This document shows positions 29,713 through 39,573 of a DNA stretch of 64,000 bases, in pieces. The number at the start of each line of letters is the position of its first letter. The stretch's first letter is position 1. A program made the position numbers and the translations under genes. The notes beneath the pieces are model-generated. The model worked only from the letters and a program-made list of their open reading frames with translations, was not told the DNA's origin and made no database searches. The stretch comes from an uncultured Clostridia bacterium (lineage in GTDB: Bacteria; Bacillota; Clostridia; Oscillospirales; Acutalibacteraceae), in assembly GCA_944384925.1 (NCBI GenBank), contig CALWVF010000021.1, positions 1-64,000 of the forward strand, given 5' to 3'.

Positions 29713-29839
29713 TATTATTTTTAATATAATTATAAAGGTATGCTATTATATTACTCTAGGTAAAATTAACAGTATTTTCAAATATGTAAAATATAATAAT
29801 CCTAAACACAAAATGTATTTAAAATTTGTTAAACAATTA

Positions 29840-30484
29840 TCATCTAGTTTTTCTGCGCTTTTTTCTATTTTTTTTATTTTTATTTCTAGTCATAAAAATT
29901 ATCACATATGTAAATCCGCATATAGAAAAAAATATAAGCCCTAATCCAATATATAACATCCAGGGATTACTATCTTTATTACTAAAATTATTTTTTATAA
30001 AATCAAAAGTATCCCCTGAATTATCTCTTTGATTTGCATTTAAGGCTGCTGCCCAATCCTCTGGAGACATTTCTTCTGTTTCAACTTCATGACCTTTTGG
30101 TAGCAAAGGTGATGTATTATTTGAATTTACATTGCCACTACTTTTTTTAGATGTACTCGAAGAAACACTTTTAGAAGCTGACGAGCTCACCGAAGATGAA
30201 GGTTTAGAACTTGATTTAGAGGAGGTTGAGTTACTTACGTTAGAGCTTGAAGAACCCGATGAAGATGATACTGAGGCCGAAGATGATGATGAAGATGATG
30301 CAGAATTAGGAGTATCTAATGTTCCACCACTAGAAGTTGCTGCTATGAAACTTAATTTTGCTTTGTCTATAGTAGCATCAGAGTATCCTATATTTTGATT
30401 CTCACAAAATGCATAAAAAGGCACAAAAAAGATAAAAGAAAACAGTAAAACATAAATGCACAACACCTTAACAGGCAACCTCAT
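29840..30484 (-). CDS. Ser-rich membrane-anchored secreted protein
   Basis: A 214-residue exported protein. Signal peptide (1-28), a short unique region, a low-complexity Ser/Ala/Lys region (about 50-115, mostly Ser), an acidic segment with EVETEEMSPEDWAAALNANQ, then a membrane helix (about 178-200) and a basic tail (RNKNKKNRKKRRKTR). The Ser region may be a glycosylated wall-spanning stalk. The ATG at 30484 follows TGGAGG; an upstream in-frame start at 30508 has no site. A 39-residue membrane peptide gene lies 62 bp upstream on the same strand. Function unknown. Confidence 0.75.
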   Translation of the reverse strand: MRLPVKVLCIYVLLFSFIFFVPFYAFCENQNIGYSDATIDKAKLSFIAATSSGGTLDTPNSASSSSSSSASVSSSSGSSSSNVSNSTSSKSSSKPSSSVSSSASKSVSSSTSKKSSGNVNSNNTSPLLPKGHEVETEEMSPEDWAAALNANQRDNSGDTFDFIKNNFSNKDSNPWMLYIGLGLIFFSICGFTYVIIFMTRNKNKKNRKKRRKTR

Positions 30485-30546
30485 TAACAATCCTCCAAAA
30501 CAATACAAAAAAATATTTTAATATAAAGTGAAAAATTTATATAAAA

Positions 30547-30666
30547 TTATAAAAATAAAACAACTGAAAATATAGAAGCTGCCATTAAAGCTGCACAAAC
30601 TATAGCAACTAACTTAATAAAAAATTTTCTTTTATCTGCTGGTTTTCTTATAATTTTATTAATCAT
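30547..30666 (-). CDS. Small membrane peptide (39 aa)
   Basis: MINKIIRKPADKRKFFIKLV opens a basic N-terminus, followed by a single hydrophobic helix to the stop. AAAGGTG lies 9 bases ahead of the ATG at 30666. It precedes the Ser-rich protein gene and is probably cotranscribed with it. Such peptides can be regulatory or structural membrane partners; nothing shows which. Confidence 0.55.
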   Translation of the reverse strand: MINKIIRKPADKRKFFIKLVAIVCAALMAASIFSVVLFL

Positions 30667-30861
30667 AATATCAACACCTTTCTTTCACTTAGATATTATA
30701 TCATATAATTTTATAATTTCAAATACTTTATTAAAATTTAATAAAAATTATTAATCAAACACCCATTTATTTCTAACAAATAAATTCAAACTTTATTTTA
30801 AATTTAATATTTTCTATTTTTAATATAAGAAAGCACTAAATATCCTATTCTACAATTATTT

Positions 30862-31188
30862 CTACACAATAAAAACTTCTACTCTTTTTCTTTTTTTTCT
30901 TGCATAATCTATTGTAAATTTTGTTCCTAATGACTTACCATCCCAAATCGCTATTATCAGCTCTGCCTCATCGACAATCAATTTATCTCTTAAAAGAGGG
31001 GCTCTTCTACCATATTTTTCATAATTTGGTTTAAATACAATCTTTTTTATATTATTGTCATCTGCATATTTTTCTGCCAGTGAATCTATGCCTCTGGCTC
31101 CGCCACTTATTATAACAGTCGTTCCATAAGGTACATATTTCTCTATGTTTACTTCTAAATCTCTTGAGCCTATTATTGCTACCTTCAT
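30862..31188 (-). CDS. SLOG-type DUF2493 protein
   Basis: A 108-residue single-domain Rossmann-like protein, KVAIIGSRDLE at the start, VIISGGARGIDSLAEKYAD near 25-43, the phosphate-loop-like GGARGID, and ELIIAIWDGKSLGTKFTIDYA near 77-97. DUF2493/YspA proteins belong to the SLOG superfamily and are thought to bind nucleotide-like ligands. It is shorter than, and only distantly related to, the two DUF1273-type SLOG genes in this window. Monocistronic. Confidence 0.8.
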   Translation of the reverse strand: MKVAIIGSRDLEVNIEKYVPYGTTVIISGGARGIDSLAEKYADDNNIKKIVFKPNYEKYGRRAPLLRDKLIVDEAELIIAIWDGKSLGTKFTIDYARKKRKRVEVFIV

Positions 31189-31893
31189 TTAACCATGCCC
31201 TTTCAGGTAAAATAACTGATTATTTACAATTAATAGTAACCATATATTTAACGTATGTCAACACCTATTATTCAGCTCCATATAAGGTGCTTTCATGACA
31301 TTCTATAAAATATAAGATTCTTCTGACAACAAATAAACTGCTAATAAGTAATTTATTTTTCAGATTAATATTTTCATGTATTCCTTGTTTATTAGTTTAT
31401 AAGGTTAAATATACATTGCCGCTCATATAAACCGGTATATTTTTATTCAACTACTCTATAAATCAACCATATACTTAGGCAAATACAAATTATAATACTA
31501 TATTCTAAAAATTAAAGCACTATATAACACAATAAAAATACTTATTGTTTAAACTACAAAAAACTAATATAAATGTTAATATTACAAATTATTCCACATA
31601 ACCTTTTACTATAAAATTCTACAAAGCTTACAAACAAAAAATGGCTTATAATAAGGTATAATAACCTGAAAACAAGCCATTTTTAAGAAAATAATTATTT
31701 ATTAATTCTAATATAAAAACTCTAAACTTTATAATTTCTACAAAAATCTTATCTTATACAGCCTGATTAACACTCTAAATTCCTTTTTGTGATTTTACAT
31801 CGTCAACTTTTATAATCTAATATAATAAGATATAATAATTTTAAAGAATGTATTTAAAAACTATATAAATAAAGGATTTCTGAGATATAACAA
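31189..31893. other. Gene-free 700-bp spacer after rpsI
   Basis: No credible gene. The main feature is the hairpin near 31636-31677. The rest is very AT-rich, with stops in all frames. Confidence 0.5.
31636..31677. terminator. Terminator candidate downstream of rplM-rpsI
   Basis: AAAAATGGCTT pairs with AAGCCATTTTT, with a smaller inner AGGT/ACCT stem. It is ~215 bp past the rpsI stop on the minus strand. Confidence 0.65.
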
Positions 31894-32295
31894 TTATCTC
31901 TTCGAGAATTGAGGAGCACGACGAGCTGCTTTTAGTCCATATTTTTTACGTTCCTTCATTCTAGGATCACGAGTTAAGAACCCTGCTTTCTTTAATATTG
32001 GACGAAGATTCTCAGAATCGTATTGTAAAAGTGCTCTTGAAATACCATGGCGAATTGCACCTGCTTGACCTGTTACTCCACCACCTGCAACGCGACATAC
32101 TATATCAAATTTTCCGCTAGTATCTGTTAAAACTAGAGGCTGGCGTACAATTAGCTTTAATGTTTCCAGACCAAAATAGTCATCTATATCTCTATCATTA
32201 ATAGTAATTTTACCAGTTCCCTTGTATACTCTTACTCTAGCAACTGAACTTTTTCTTCTTCCTGTTCCATAAAAATATGATTCCTTATTGTACAT
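31894..32295 (-). CDS. rpsI: 30S ribosomal protein S9
   Basis: A 133-residue ribosomal protein with the typical [14 protein letters not shown] start, the [21 protein letters not shown] centre and the invariant C-terminal RAPQFSKR that reaches the P site. Follows rplM by 17 bp in the conserved rplM-rpsI operon. Confidence 0.98.
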   Translation of the reverse strand: MYNKESYFYGTGRRKSSVARVRVYKGTGKITINDRDIDDYFGLETLKLIVRQPLVLTDTSGKFDIVCRVAGGGVTGQAGAIRHGISRALLQYDSENLRPILKKAGFLTRDPRMKERKKYGLKAARRAPQFSKR

Positions 32296-32312
32296 TTATA
32301 TTGCCTCCCTTC

Positions 32313-32741
32313 TTATTTATTCCAAGATTCTGGTTTTTGTGCTTCGTGGTTGTGTTTATCTCCAGCAAATGTACGTAGTCTTGTTAAGGCAGCTCTTCCA
32401 ATCGTATTGCTTGGAATCATTCCTTTAACCGCTAATTCCATAGCCTTTTCTGGTTTTTTATCCATTAATTCATCATATCTAATTGATTTAAGGTTTCCAA
32501 TATAGCCTGTATGACGATAATGATACTTTTGAGTTGATTTTTTACCTGTTAACACAGCATTTGCACAATTAATGATAATTACATGGTCTCCGCAATCGAC
32601 ATGAGGTGCAAAAGTTGGTTTATGTTTTCCTCTTAATAAAGTTGCAGCTTGAGCAGCAACTCTTCCTAAGGACTTGCCACTAGCATCAATCACATACCAC
32701 TTGCGTTCAACTTTACCTGCCTTTGGCATATAAGTAGACAT
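32313..32741 (-). CDS. rplM: 50S ribosomal protein L13
   Basis: A 142-residue ribosomal protein: WYVIDASGKSLGRVAAQAAT near the start, HVDCGDHVIIINCANAVLTGKK, and the C-terminal AALTRLRTFAGDKHNHEAQKP. Standard length. First gene of rplM-rpsI. I could not confirm an L13-type autoregulatory leader in the AT-rich sequence upstream. Confidence 0.98.
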   Translation of the reverse strand: MSTYMPKAGKVERKWYVIDASGKSLGRVAAQAATLLRGKHKPTFAPHVDCGDHVIIINCANAVLTGKKSTQKYHYRHTGYIGNLKSIRYDELMDKKPEKAMELAVKGMIPSNTIGRAALTRLRTFAGDKHNHEAQKPESWNK

Positions 32742-32972
32742 ATTTATATTCTCCTCTCATTTATAATAAAAAATAATATAGCAAAAAGCTTTTAATACAC
32801 ATTAAAAACAAATATTACCTTATTTATGTTAACACAAAGAAAAATCTGTGTCAATATTTTTCACCAATTTTTTAATTTGTTTTTTTTATTCTCTTGTTTC
32901 CTTCTATTTGCTCTATTTTGCTCTTGTATTCTAACTCTTTATTTTATATTGTACCATATGATTTAACTTAAC

Positions 32973-33041
32973 ACCTCTCACCCGCATAACTGGTGGTTGT
33001 TATCTCGTACGCTTTGCGTGCTCGACATGGTCATGACTCTC
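32973..33041. other. Hairpin-rich higher-GC island
   Basis: A 69-bp stretch whose base composition differs from its surroundings. It contains ATAAC/GTTAT (32986-32990 with 32999-33003), TCG.ACGC-TTT-GCGT...CGA (33005-33025) and CATG-GT-CATG. It could be an oriT-like relic or part of an RNA leader; no gene or tRNA fits. Confidence 0.35.
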
Positions 33042-33046
33042 ATAAT

Positions 33047-33076
33047 AAAAAAGCCACGTGACAACGCGGCTTTTTC
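33047..33076 (-). terminator. Terminator of the XRE gene
   Basis: AAAAAGCC.CGT....ACG.GGCTTTTT, an 11-pair stem with U-runs on both strands, 35 bp after the XRE stop. Confidence 0.85.
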
Positions 33077-33110
33077 TAAATTATTTTAAAATAAAAGCGC
33101 TTTAGACTAT

Positions 33111-33353
33111 TTATTCCCTTCCAAACAAATAATCTAAAGTTACCCCTAATACTTCTGATATTGCAGATATTTCTATGTCTGTCACAGAGCGTTCACAATT
33201 TTCAATTCTCGATATTGAACCTCTACATATGTATACTGCTTTTAACTCTAGCTTTTCAGACAAGGCTCTCTGGCTTAATCCTAAACGCAATCTTGCACTT
33301 TTAATTCTTTGACCTATAACATTAAGATTTTCATTATCGACTAACCTTTTCAT
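33111..33353 (-). CDS. XRE-family HTH regulator
   Basis: An 80-residue single-domain repressor: IGQRIKSARLRLGLSQRALSEKL, then VYICRGSISRIENCERSVTDIEISAISEVLGVTLDYLF. The insertion between the helix-turn-helix helices matches the regulator at 59962-60234, so the two are of one subtype. AAGAGG lies 6 bases before the ATG. It stands alone between rplM and pheT and may be a relic of a mobile element, along with the GC island next to it. Confidence 0.85.
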   Translation of the reverse strand: MKRLVDNENLNVIGQRIKSARLRLGLSQRALSEKLELKAVYICRGSISRIENCERSVTDIEISAISEVLGVTLDYLFGRE

Positions 33354-33610
33354 AAAAAACCTCTTGCGCTTTAATATATAATATTAGTTTATAGCATATA
33401 TCCAGAATATTTGTCCTGTCAATAAGACAAATCGATAATTTTATGTATATTAGTCTTATAGTTATTTATTAAAACTATAACAATTCATCAAATAAACTTC
33501 GAATATTTATGATTTTAGTCGAAACACAATCCTTATTATTCATTATATTTTCATCTATTTTCTTTAATGCAAGTTTTTATCTTCTTTGTAAAACTTTATC
33601 TTATTTATAA

Positions 33611-33646
33611 AAAAATACCATATGAATAAATTCATATGGTATTTCT
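33611..33646 (-). terminator. Terminator of pheS-pheT
   Basis: A near-perfect 15-bp stem (AAATACCATATGAAT and its complement) with a T-run on the minus strand, just after the pheT stop. Confidence 0.85.
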
Positions 33647-33664
33647 CATAACAGCTTAAGTATA

Positions 33665-36043
33665 TTACCTTAATTTATACCCATTTTCATCAAGATAAGA
33701 TAAAAGTTTATTTCTCACATCTTCTATATCTTCACCAGATAATGTCTTTTCATCTGAAGCAACTAAGAAATTAAATGTTAAACTTTTCTTCCCTTCTTCA
33801 ATTCCCTTTCCATCATATAAAGTTACAAACTTTATATCTTTAATTAGTCCACCCTTGGATTTATTTAATACTTCAAATGTTTTCTCGAATGGCTCATTCT
33901 TATCCACTAAAAAAGTAAAATCTATATTTACCTCTGGATACTTTGAAACATCTTTAAATTCTGAATTAACTAGATTAATCTCAGAAAATAAATCTAAATC
34001 TAATTCCGCAAAGGCAATATTTAGTTTTTTATCTATATTATTTCCAATAAGCGGATGCAGCAAACCCATATATCCAAGTTCCTTTCCACTAGCCATTATA
34101 TCAGCTGATTTCACAGGGTGATTCCATTTAAAAAGCTCTTTCTTTGTTTTGTAATCCGCTTCTATATTTTTCATGTTCAATAGCAGTGAATTTATAATAC
34201 CTTTTAATCTATAGAAGAGAGAATTTTCATTTATTCCTCTGCTTGCTAAAAGAACACATAATTTTTTCTGTTCATTAACTAATCCATCTTTCAGAACACC
34301 ATCAAAAATGCTTCCTATTTCAAATATGCCAAACTCAGAAAAAGTTTTCTTATTTAAATCCACAGAATAAAGCATTGATGGAACCATGCTGCTTCTTAAA
34401 ATAGAATTTGCCCCTGATATTGAATTAATAATTTTTATTCCTTCTAAACTACCCAAACCAAACTTTTTATTTAAATCATTGTCATACCAAACATAGCTAT
34501 GAATCTCTGAAAATCCAAAGCTTCCAGATAAAAACTCTTTTATTTTATGCTCTAAATCTCTTTTTTTATTAACTTCCAATGGCTTTAACTCTGATAAATA
34601 AGTTTTAGATTGTATATTATCGTATCCATAGACCCTTGATACTTCCTCCACAATATCTGCCTTAATTGAAATATCTTTTGTTGCTCTAAACGTTGGAACA
34701 TAAACTCTTAGAACATCATTTCGCTTTTCTACCTTAAATTCCAATGACTCTAAAATAGATATTATTTTCTCTTCTTTAAGAGGTATTCCCATGTAACTTT
34801 CTATGTAGGTTTTATCGATGTCGATCACAACAGGTTCATATTTATGTAGATATACATCTGTCAATCCAGATGAAATTGATATATTATTATCTACTTGTTT
34901 TAAAAGATATATAAAACGTTTAATAGATATAATTGTGAGCTCTGGATCTATCATCTTTTCAAATCTAGTGCTTGCTTCTGTTCTAATCCCTAAATCCAGC
35001 GCAGTTTTTCTCACACTCACACCATTAAAATTTGCGCTTTCAAGAATAATCGAATTTGTATCACCCTCTACTTCCGAGTCCATACCTCCCATGACTCCTG
35101 CTATAGCGATTGGTTCACTTTCGTTGCATATCATTAACATATTTTCATTTAGGGTGTGTTCTTCCTTATCTAAAGTATAAAATTTCTCTCCTTGGTTAGC
35201 ACATTTGACACAAATTTCTCTAACTTTTCTGCTATCGAAAGCATGAAGAGGTTGACCAAGTTCAAGCATTATATAATTTGTTAAGTCAACAAGCAAATCT
35301 TTTGTTCTCATTCCACAGTAGTATAAACGCACTTGCATATCTATTTCTGACGTTTTTTTACATATATTACTTATTGACAAGCATGAATATCTAAAGCATT
35401 TTCCCGGTTCTTGAACATCGACTTTAATTCCTAATTTTCCATTTGATTCTTCTAACTGATCTAAATCAATTGGTTTTAGCTTTCTGCCTGTTATTGCAGC
35501 TATCTCCCTTGCTATTCCATAATGGCCCCAAAGATCTGGTCGGTGTGTGAGAGATTTGTTATCTATTTCAAATATAATATCATCTATAGGTATTATATTT
35601 TTTATATCAGTTCCAGGTTTAATATTTTCATCTAATATCATAATCCCAGAGTTATCATCGCTAATACCTAATTCATAAGCAGAACAACAAACTCCGTTAG
35701 ATTCTTCACCGCACAATAATGTTGATTGTACCTTACTAATTTTTTGATTGCTTCCTCCAACCTTCACAAAAGGTAGAACAATACCCTCCCTTACATTTGG
35801 CGCACCGCATACTACTTGTACATTTTCATTTCCTATATCAACAAGCAACACCTTTAACTTATTAGACTCAGGATGTTTGTCACACTTCAAAACCTTTGCA
35901 GCAACACAGCCTTTAATATTATTTCCCTTATATTCTATATCTTCTATTTCTGCTACTGAAAGTATAAATCTTTCTGCCAATTCATCTACTGATATCCCTT
36001 CTAAATCGACGAAATCCTTTATCCAATTTAACGATATTTTCAT
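33665..36043 (-). CDS. pheT: Phenylalanyl-tRNA synthetase beta subunit
   Basis: A 792-residue editing and tRNA-binding subunit of the alpha2-beta2 enzyme. N-terminal tRNA-binding OB domain (about 40-150, VLKCDKHPESNKLKVLLVDIG, VCGAPNVREG), B3/B4 editing domain (about 205-370), B5, catalytic-like core and the C-terminal anticodon-binding domain (FTFLVDKNEPFEKTFEVLNKS). Normal length. AGGTG precedes the ATG; it follows pheS by 8 bp. Confidence 0.97.
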   Translation of the reverse strand: MKISLNWIKDFVDLEGISVDELAERFILSVAEIEDIEYKGNNIKGCVAAKVLKCDKHPESNKLKVLLVDIGNENVQVVCGAPNVREGIVLPFVKVGGSNQKISKVQSTLLCGEESNGVCCSAYELGISDDNSGIMILDENIKPGTDIKNIIPIDDIIFEIDNKSLTHRPDLWGHYGIAREIAAITGRKLKPIDLDQLEESNGKLGIKVDVQEPGKCFRYSCLSISNICKKTSEIDMQVRLYYCGMRTKDLLVDLTNYIMLELGQPLHAFDSRKVREICVKCANQGEKFYTLDKEEHTLNENMLMICNESEPIAIAGVMGGMDSEVEGDTNSIILESANFNGVSVRKTALDLGIRTEASTRFEKMIDPELTIISIKRFIYLLKQVDNNISISSGLTDVYLHKYEPVVIDIDKTYIESYMGIPLKEEKIISILESLEFKVEKRNDVLRVYVPTFRATKDISIKADIVEEVSRVYGYDNIQSKTYLSELKPLEVNKKRDLEHKIKEFLSGSFGFSEIHSYVWYDNDLNKKFGLGSLEGIKIINSISGANSILRSSMVPSMLYSVDLNKKTFSEFGIFEIGSIFDGVLKDGLVNEQKKLCVLLASRGINENSLFYRLKGIINSLLLNMKNIEADYKTKKELFKWNHPVKSADIMASGKELGYMGLLHPLIGNNIDKKLNIAFAELDLDLFSEINLVNSEFKDVSKYPEVNIDFTFLVDKNEPFEKTFEVLNKSKGGLIKDIKFVTLYDGKGIEEGKKSLTFNFLVASDEKTLSGEDIEDVRNKLLSYLDENGYKLR

Positions 36044-36051
36044 CTCTACAC

Positions 36052-37083
36052 CTACTCACCATGAATTTGTTTTAACACTCTTAAATCGCCTGAATTCAAA
36101 TATCTAATATCTTTTATTCCAAACTTCATCATAGCCAACCTTGTAAGCCCAAGACCAAAAGCAAACCCACTATATTCATCTGGATCGATATCACCATATT
36201 TAAGAACATTCGGATGAATCATGCCACATGGCAATAACTCTAACCATCCCGATTGTTTGCATGTTGGGCACCCTTTTCCCTGGCATATCAAACACGATAA
36301 ATCCAATTCAAATCCAGGTTCAACAAATGGAAAGTACCCTGGTCTTAATCTAATTTTAATATCGTCTCGTCCAAAAACCTTGGTAAGTAATGTTTTCATA
36401 AAGTATATTAAATTAGAGATAGAAATTCCCTTATCTATCATCATTCCCTCGAGTTGAAAAAATGTATTTTCATGGCATGCATCCAAATCCTCATTTCTAA
36501 AGCAACGCCCAGGCGCTATTACCTTCAGTGGAGGTTTATGCTCTTCCATAACTTTAACTTGAACAGCAGAGGTTTGAGTCCTTAATAATTGACCATTCTC
36601 TAAATAATACGTATCCTGCATATCTCTAGCAGGATGATTTTCCGGTATGTTCAGTGCTTTAAAGCAATAATAATCTGTCACACATTCAGGTCCATCTGCA
36701 ATCATAAATCCCATGTCAGTAAATATTTTTTCAATTTGTTTTTGTACTATAGTAACAGGATGCAACGTACCAAATCCAAAATCCTCACCAGGAAAGCTAA
36801 TATCAAAAACTTCAGATTTAAGTTTATTATTTATGTCATTTTCTAAAATTTTTTCCGAACGTTCAGATACAACCTTTTCCAGTTCAGCTTTAAATTTATT
36901 TGCAAGTGCCCCAACAGTTTTTCTCTCTTCTATTGGCAAATTTTTTAAGCTTTTCAATAACTCGGTGAATTTACCCTTTTTGCCTAAATATCTTACTCTT
37001 ATTTCATCGAGTTCTTTTTCAGACATTGCATTTTTTGCACATTCAACCGCATAATTACCAATGTCACTCACCTTATTGAGCAT
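36052..37083 (-). CDS. pheS: Phenylalanyl-tRNA synthetase alpha subunit
   Basis: A 343-residue class II synthetase subunit that makes Phe-tRNA. N-terminal coiled coil (1-85), motif 2 region GRCFRNEDLDACHENTFFQLEG near 195-216, and motif 3 GFAFGLGLTRLAMMKFGI near 310-327. GGGGG lies upstream of the ATG at 37083. I looked for a T-box leader upstream and saw none. Confidence 0.97.
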   Translation of the reverse strand: MLNKVSDIGNYAVECAKNAMSEKELDEIRVRYLGKKGKFTELLKSLKNLPIEERKTVGALANKFKAELEKVVSERSEKILENDINNKLKSEVFDISFPGEDFGFGTLHPVTIVQKQIEKIFTDMGFMIADGPECVTDYYCFKALNIPENHPARDMQDTYYLENGQLLRTQTSAVQVKVMEEHKPPLKVIAPGRCFRNEDLDACHENTFFQLEGMMIDKGISISNLIYFMKTLLTKVFGRDDIKIRLRPGYFPFVEPGFELDLSCLICQGKGCPTCKQSGWLELLPCGMIHPNVLKYGDIDPDEYSGFAFGLGLTRLAMMKFGIKDIRYLNSGDLRVLKQIHGE

Positions 37084-37434
37084 CTAATTACCCCCAAACA
37101 CGTAACAAAATTTATATAATATTATATAATATACAAAATCTCATGTCAAACTCAAACCTCATTTATATAGTAAATTTGCATAAAGCTTTTAAATATAAGT
37201 TTTAGCCATAATTGTTATTTACTTAAATTAAAAGCTTATACTTATTTTATTAAACTTAATATCATGCCTAAAACCAGTTTATATTATATAATTATACCAA
37301 TTTTAAAGCATATTATTTATATATATATGTTCAAACATACGAATAATTACTTTTGCTATTGTAAAACAAAGTTACCTGTGCTATTATGTTAATAATTAAT
37401 AAAATTAATAGTCGTAATGAAAGGATGTTTTAAA
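37084..37434. other. Divergent AT-rich spacer
   Basis: No gene or known riboswitch core. It must hold promoters for pheS (minus) and the AAA+ gene (plus). Confidence 0.45.
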
Positions 37435-38838
37435 ATGAAAAAAAGAGTTTTATCTGCATTTTTAGCCCTGTTAGTCTTTGTATCCATATGTTCAACTAAT
37501 ATTACACCTTCAGCAAGTGCTTTAAATGTACAAAGTGTAACAAGTGCAACTTCTGATTTAGCCTCAGAAATTGCCTCTGGTATTAGAGCGGGCTTCATTC
37601 ATGGTTGCGGTCAATCTATGTCTCATATGCTAGATCAATTTATCTATAAAACTTACTACAAACTATCAAGAGCTTTAAAACGATATAGATTAAAAAAATA
37701 TGCTGGCTATAGAGATTTACCTGAAGCCTTTAAAAACATTGAAAAAATAGCTAATAATGAGTCTGAAATAAAAATATATGGTCAAGCTAAAGCAAAATCT
37801 CAATGCTTTAATGCTTTAAGCGGTTGCCTTCAAAGAATAGAAGACGCAAGAAAAGGAAAAACAGATAGTAGAAATCTAAGAGGAAATATCGTATATATGG
37901 TGGGTCCTTCCGGTGTTGGTAAAACAACTATGGCTAAAGCCATTGCAAATGCTATTTTAAACCACGACGAAAAGTCATCTATATTTATAGATAGCGCCAA
38001 TATTAATGGTGACGCAGAACTAGGAAAACAATTATTTAAAACTGTTATGAAATATGATATAGGTGAAGAACGCTTTACAAATTCCTTTAGTAGCAATTTT
38101 GGTATTTACCAAAAAGAAGTAGAATCTCCTTTGTTAGATCATATCTTAATGTGGCCAGAAGCAGTTGTTATTATTGATGAATACGACAAAATGAAGCTAA
38201 TTAGTAAAAATGCCGGAGATAAATCTCCTAATTTTAGTGAATTACTTGGTTTATATGGTCCAAGTTCTGATACATCATCCCAAGGTTCATCAACCAATGA
38301 TGGTGGAAAACAAGATAAAAGTGCCGATGAAATATTAAAGTCTATAGCAGCCACAGGAAAATATAGAGTTTCTTTTAATGAAATAGATTGCAGTAAAATT
38401 TTATTCCTAGTTACAACAAATGAAACAAGAGAAGAATTAGAAAAGAATTTCGGAGTAAATGGTAAAACTGGTGGAGGAATCCAAAGGTTAAATGTAATTG
38501 AATTTGATTATCTAGAACTAGAAGATTGTTTCCAAATTGTAGATGATGTTATACAAGAAGTAAATGAATATCTTACCGATAAAAGCGGCTATTTTAAATT
38601 AGAGTCATTAATATTCGACGATGAAACCAAAGCTGCAATGGCTGATTACATATACAACAATAAAGATATGCAAGGTAGATCTAAATTTTTCTTACAAGAT
38701 AACATTTTAAATTTGTTTAGTTTCTCCTTAGATAAAAATCAGGGAAAATCTTTTAAAATTAAATATACTTCTTCTGGAGTAAATGGCCAAATGGGAACAT
38801 TTGAAAAATTCGAAGTTATAGATATGCCGCAAGATTAA
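37435..38838 (+). CDS. Exported AAA+ ATPase
   Basis: A 467-residue AAA+ protein behind a clear signal peptide (KKR, hydrophobic core 6-20, ASA-L cleavage near 29). The ATPase core follows a basic helical region: GQAKAK near 116, Walker A GPSGVGKT at 157-164, Walker B AVVIIDEYDK near 243-252, sensor-1-like ILFLVTTNE and a C-terminal helical lid. The layout recalls Clp/torsin-type AAA+ proteins; torsins are also made with a signal peptide. A Ser/Asp-rich loop near 275-295 is unusual. Start follows AAAGGATG; an upstream in-frame ATG would spoil the signal peptide. Monocistronic with a strong terminator. Function and ATP source outside the membrane are unknown. Confidence 0.8.
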   Translation: MKKRVLSAFLALLVFVSICSTNITPSASALNVQSVTSATSDLASEIASGIRAGFIHGCGQSMSHMLDQFIYKTYYKLSRALKRYRLKKYAGYRDLPEAFKNIEKIANNESEIKIYGQAKAKSQCFNALSGCLQRIEDARKGKTDSRNLRGNIVYMVGPSGVGKTTMAKAIANAILNHDEKSSIFIDSANINGDAELGKQLFKTVMKYDIGEERFTNSFSSNFGIYQKEVESPLLDHILMWPEAVVIIDEYDKMKLISKNAGDKSPNFSELLGLYGPSSDTSSQGSSTNDGGKQDKSADEILKSIAATGKYRVSFNEIDCSKILFLVTTNETREELEKNFGVNGKTGGGIQRLNVIEFDYLELEDCFQIVDDVIQEVNEYLTDKSGYFKLESLIFDDETKAAMADYIYNNKDMQGRSKFFLQDNILNLFSFSLDKNQGKSFKIKYTSSGVNGQMGTFEKFEVIDMPQD

Positions 38839-38871
38839 CTCGTATTTACAGCATTTAATAATATAAATATA

Positions 38872-38915
38872 TATAACCCCTTATTAAATTAAAATTCAAT
38901 AAGGGGTATTTTTTA
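38872..38915 (+). terminator. Rho-independent terminator
   Basis: ATAACCCCTTATT pairs with AATAAGGGGTAT, followed by TTTTTT. Confidence 0.85.
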
Positions 38916-39573
38916 CATTTATAATACTAAAAAGTTTAATGACATATATCTTTTTTATAAATTGTAAATACTTAGTACTCTACATAACATATTTTTTCAA
39001 GCATTAATATATAAAATAAAATTTTTACTTAAACAGGTAAAAATAAATACAAAAATTTATGCCTTAAACTTCTATCTTAAATGTAATATTGATAAGTGTT
39101 AAATTTCTTATTATTTAATAAAATCTTTTAAGATTTAAAGCACAATATTTATTATATGTCGTATAACTTAATCAAGATAAAAAATTCAAAATAAACACTC
39201 TAAAATCATCAAATATAAATAACTTTATTACTATAAAATATAATTCTAATTAACTGACTACACATTCTTATAGCACAATTAAAGATAAAACAATCCCTCA
39301 AAATATAAATTAAATAATACTTAAAACATAAAGTTAATATTAACAATATACAACATCAAGTAATCGAGTCCAAATCCCTACAAGTAAAAATCACCTCTCT
39401 ATACAATAAACTGATGCAATAGATACAATTAAGGATTAATTAAAAACTCAAGAGTCTTGAAAACAATTTAGTTGCTGAAATTCCTGAGCTGAGTAGATTA
39501 TTATCGAAAAAAATGCATAATATTATTTATAATTTAACATACAGTTATTTAAAATATTTATAGTCATATAAAA
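38916..39573. other. Gene-free region with a weak coding remnant
   Basis: Very AT-rich. Near 39450-39560 a start-less plus-strand frame reads SLENNLVAEIPELSRLLSKK before a stop. It looks protein-like but is too short to assign. Confidence 0.35.

Noticed and set aside
30132..30398. Acidic 88-codon open frame on the plus strand
   Set aside because: It is the mirror of the Ser-rich coding region on the minus strand; Ser codons read as Glu/Asp/Leu codons in antisense.
32973..33041. tRNA gene in the GC-rich island
   Set aside because: The hairpins do not give an acceptor stem or T-arm consensus.
36840..37434. T-box leader upstream of pheS
   Set aside because: No T-box core sequence or antiterminator/terminator pair could be found in the upstream region.
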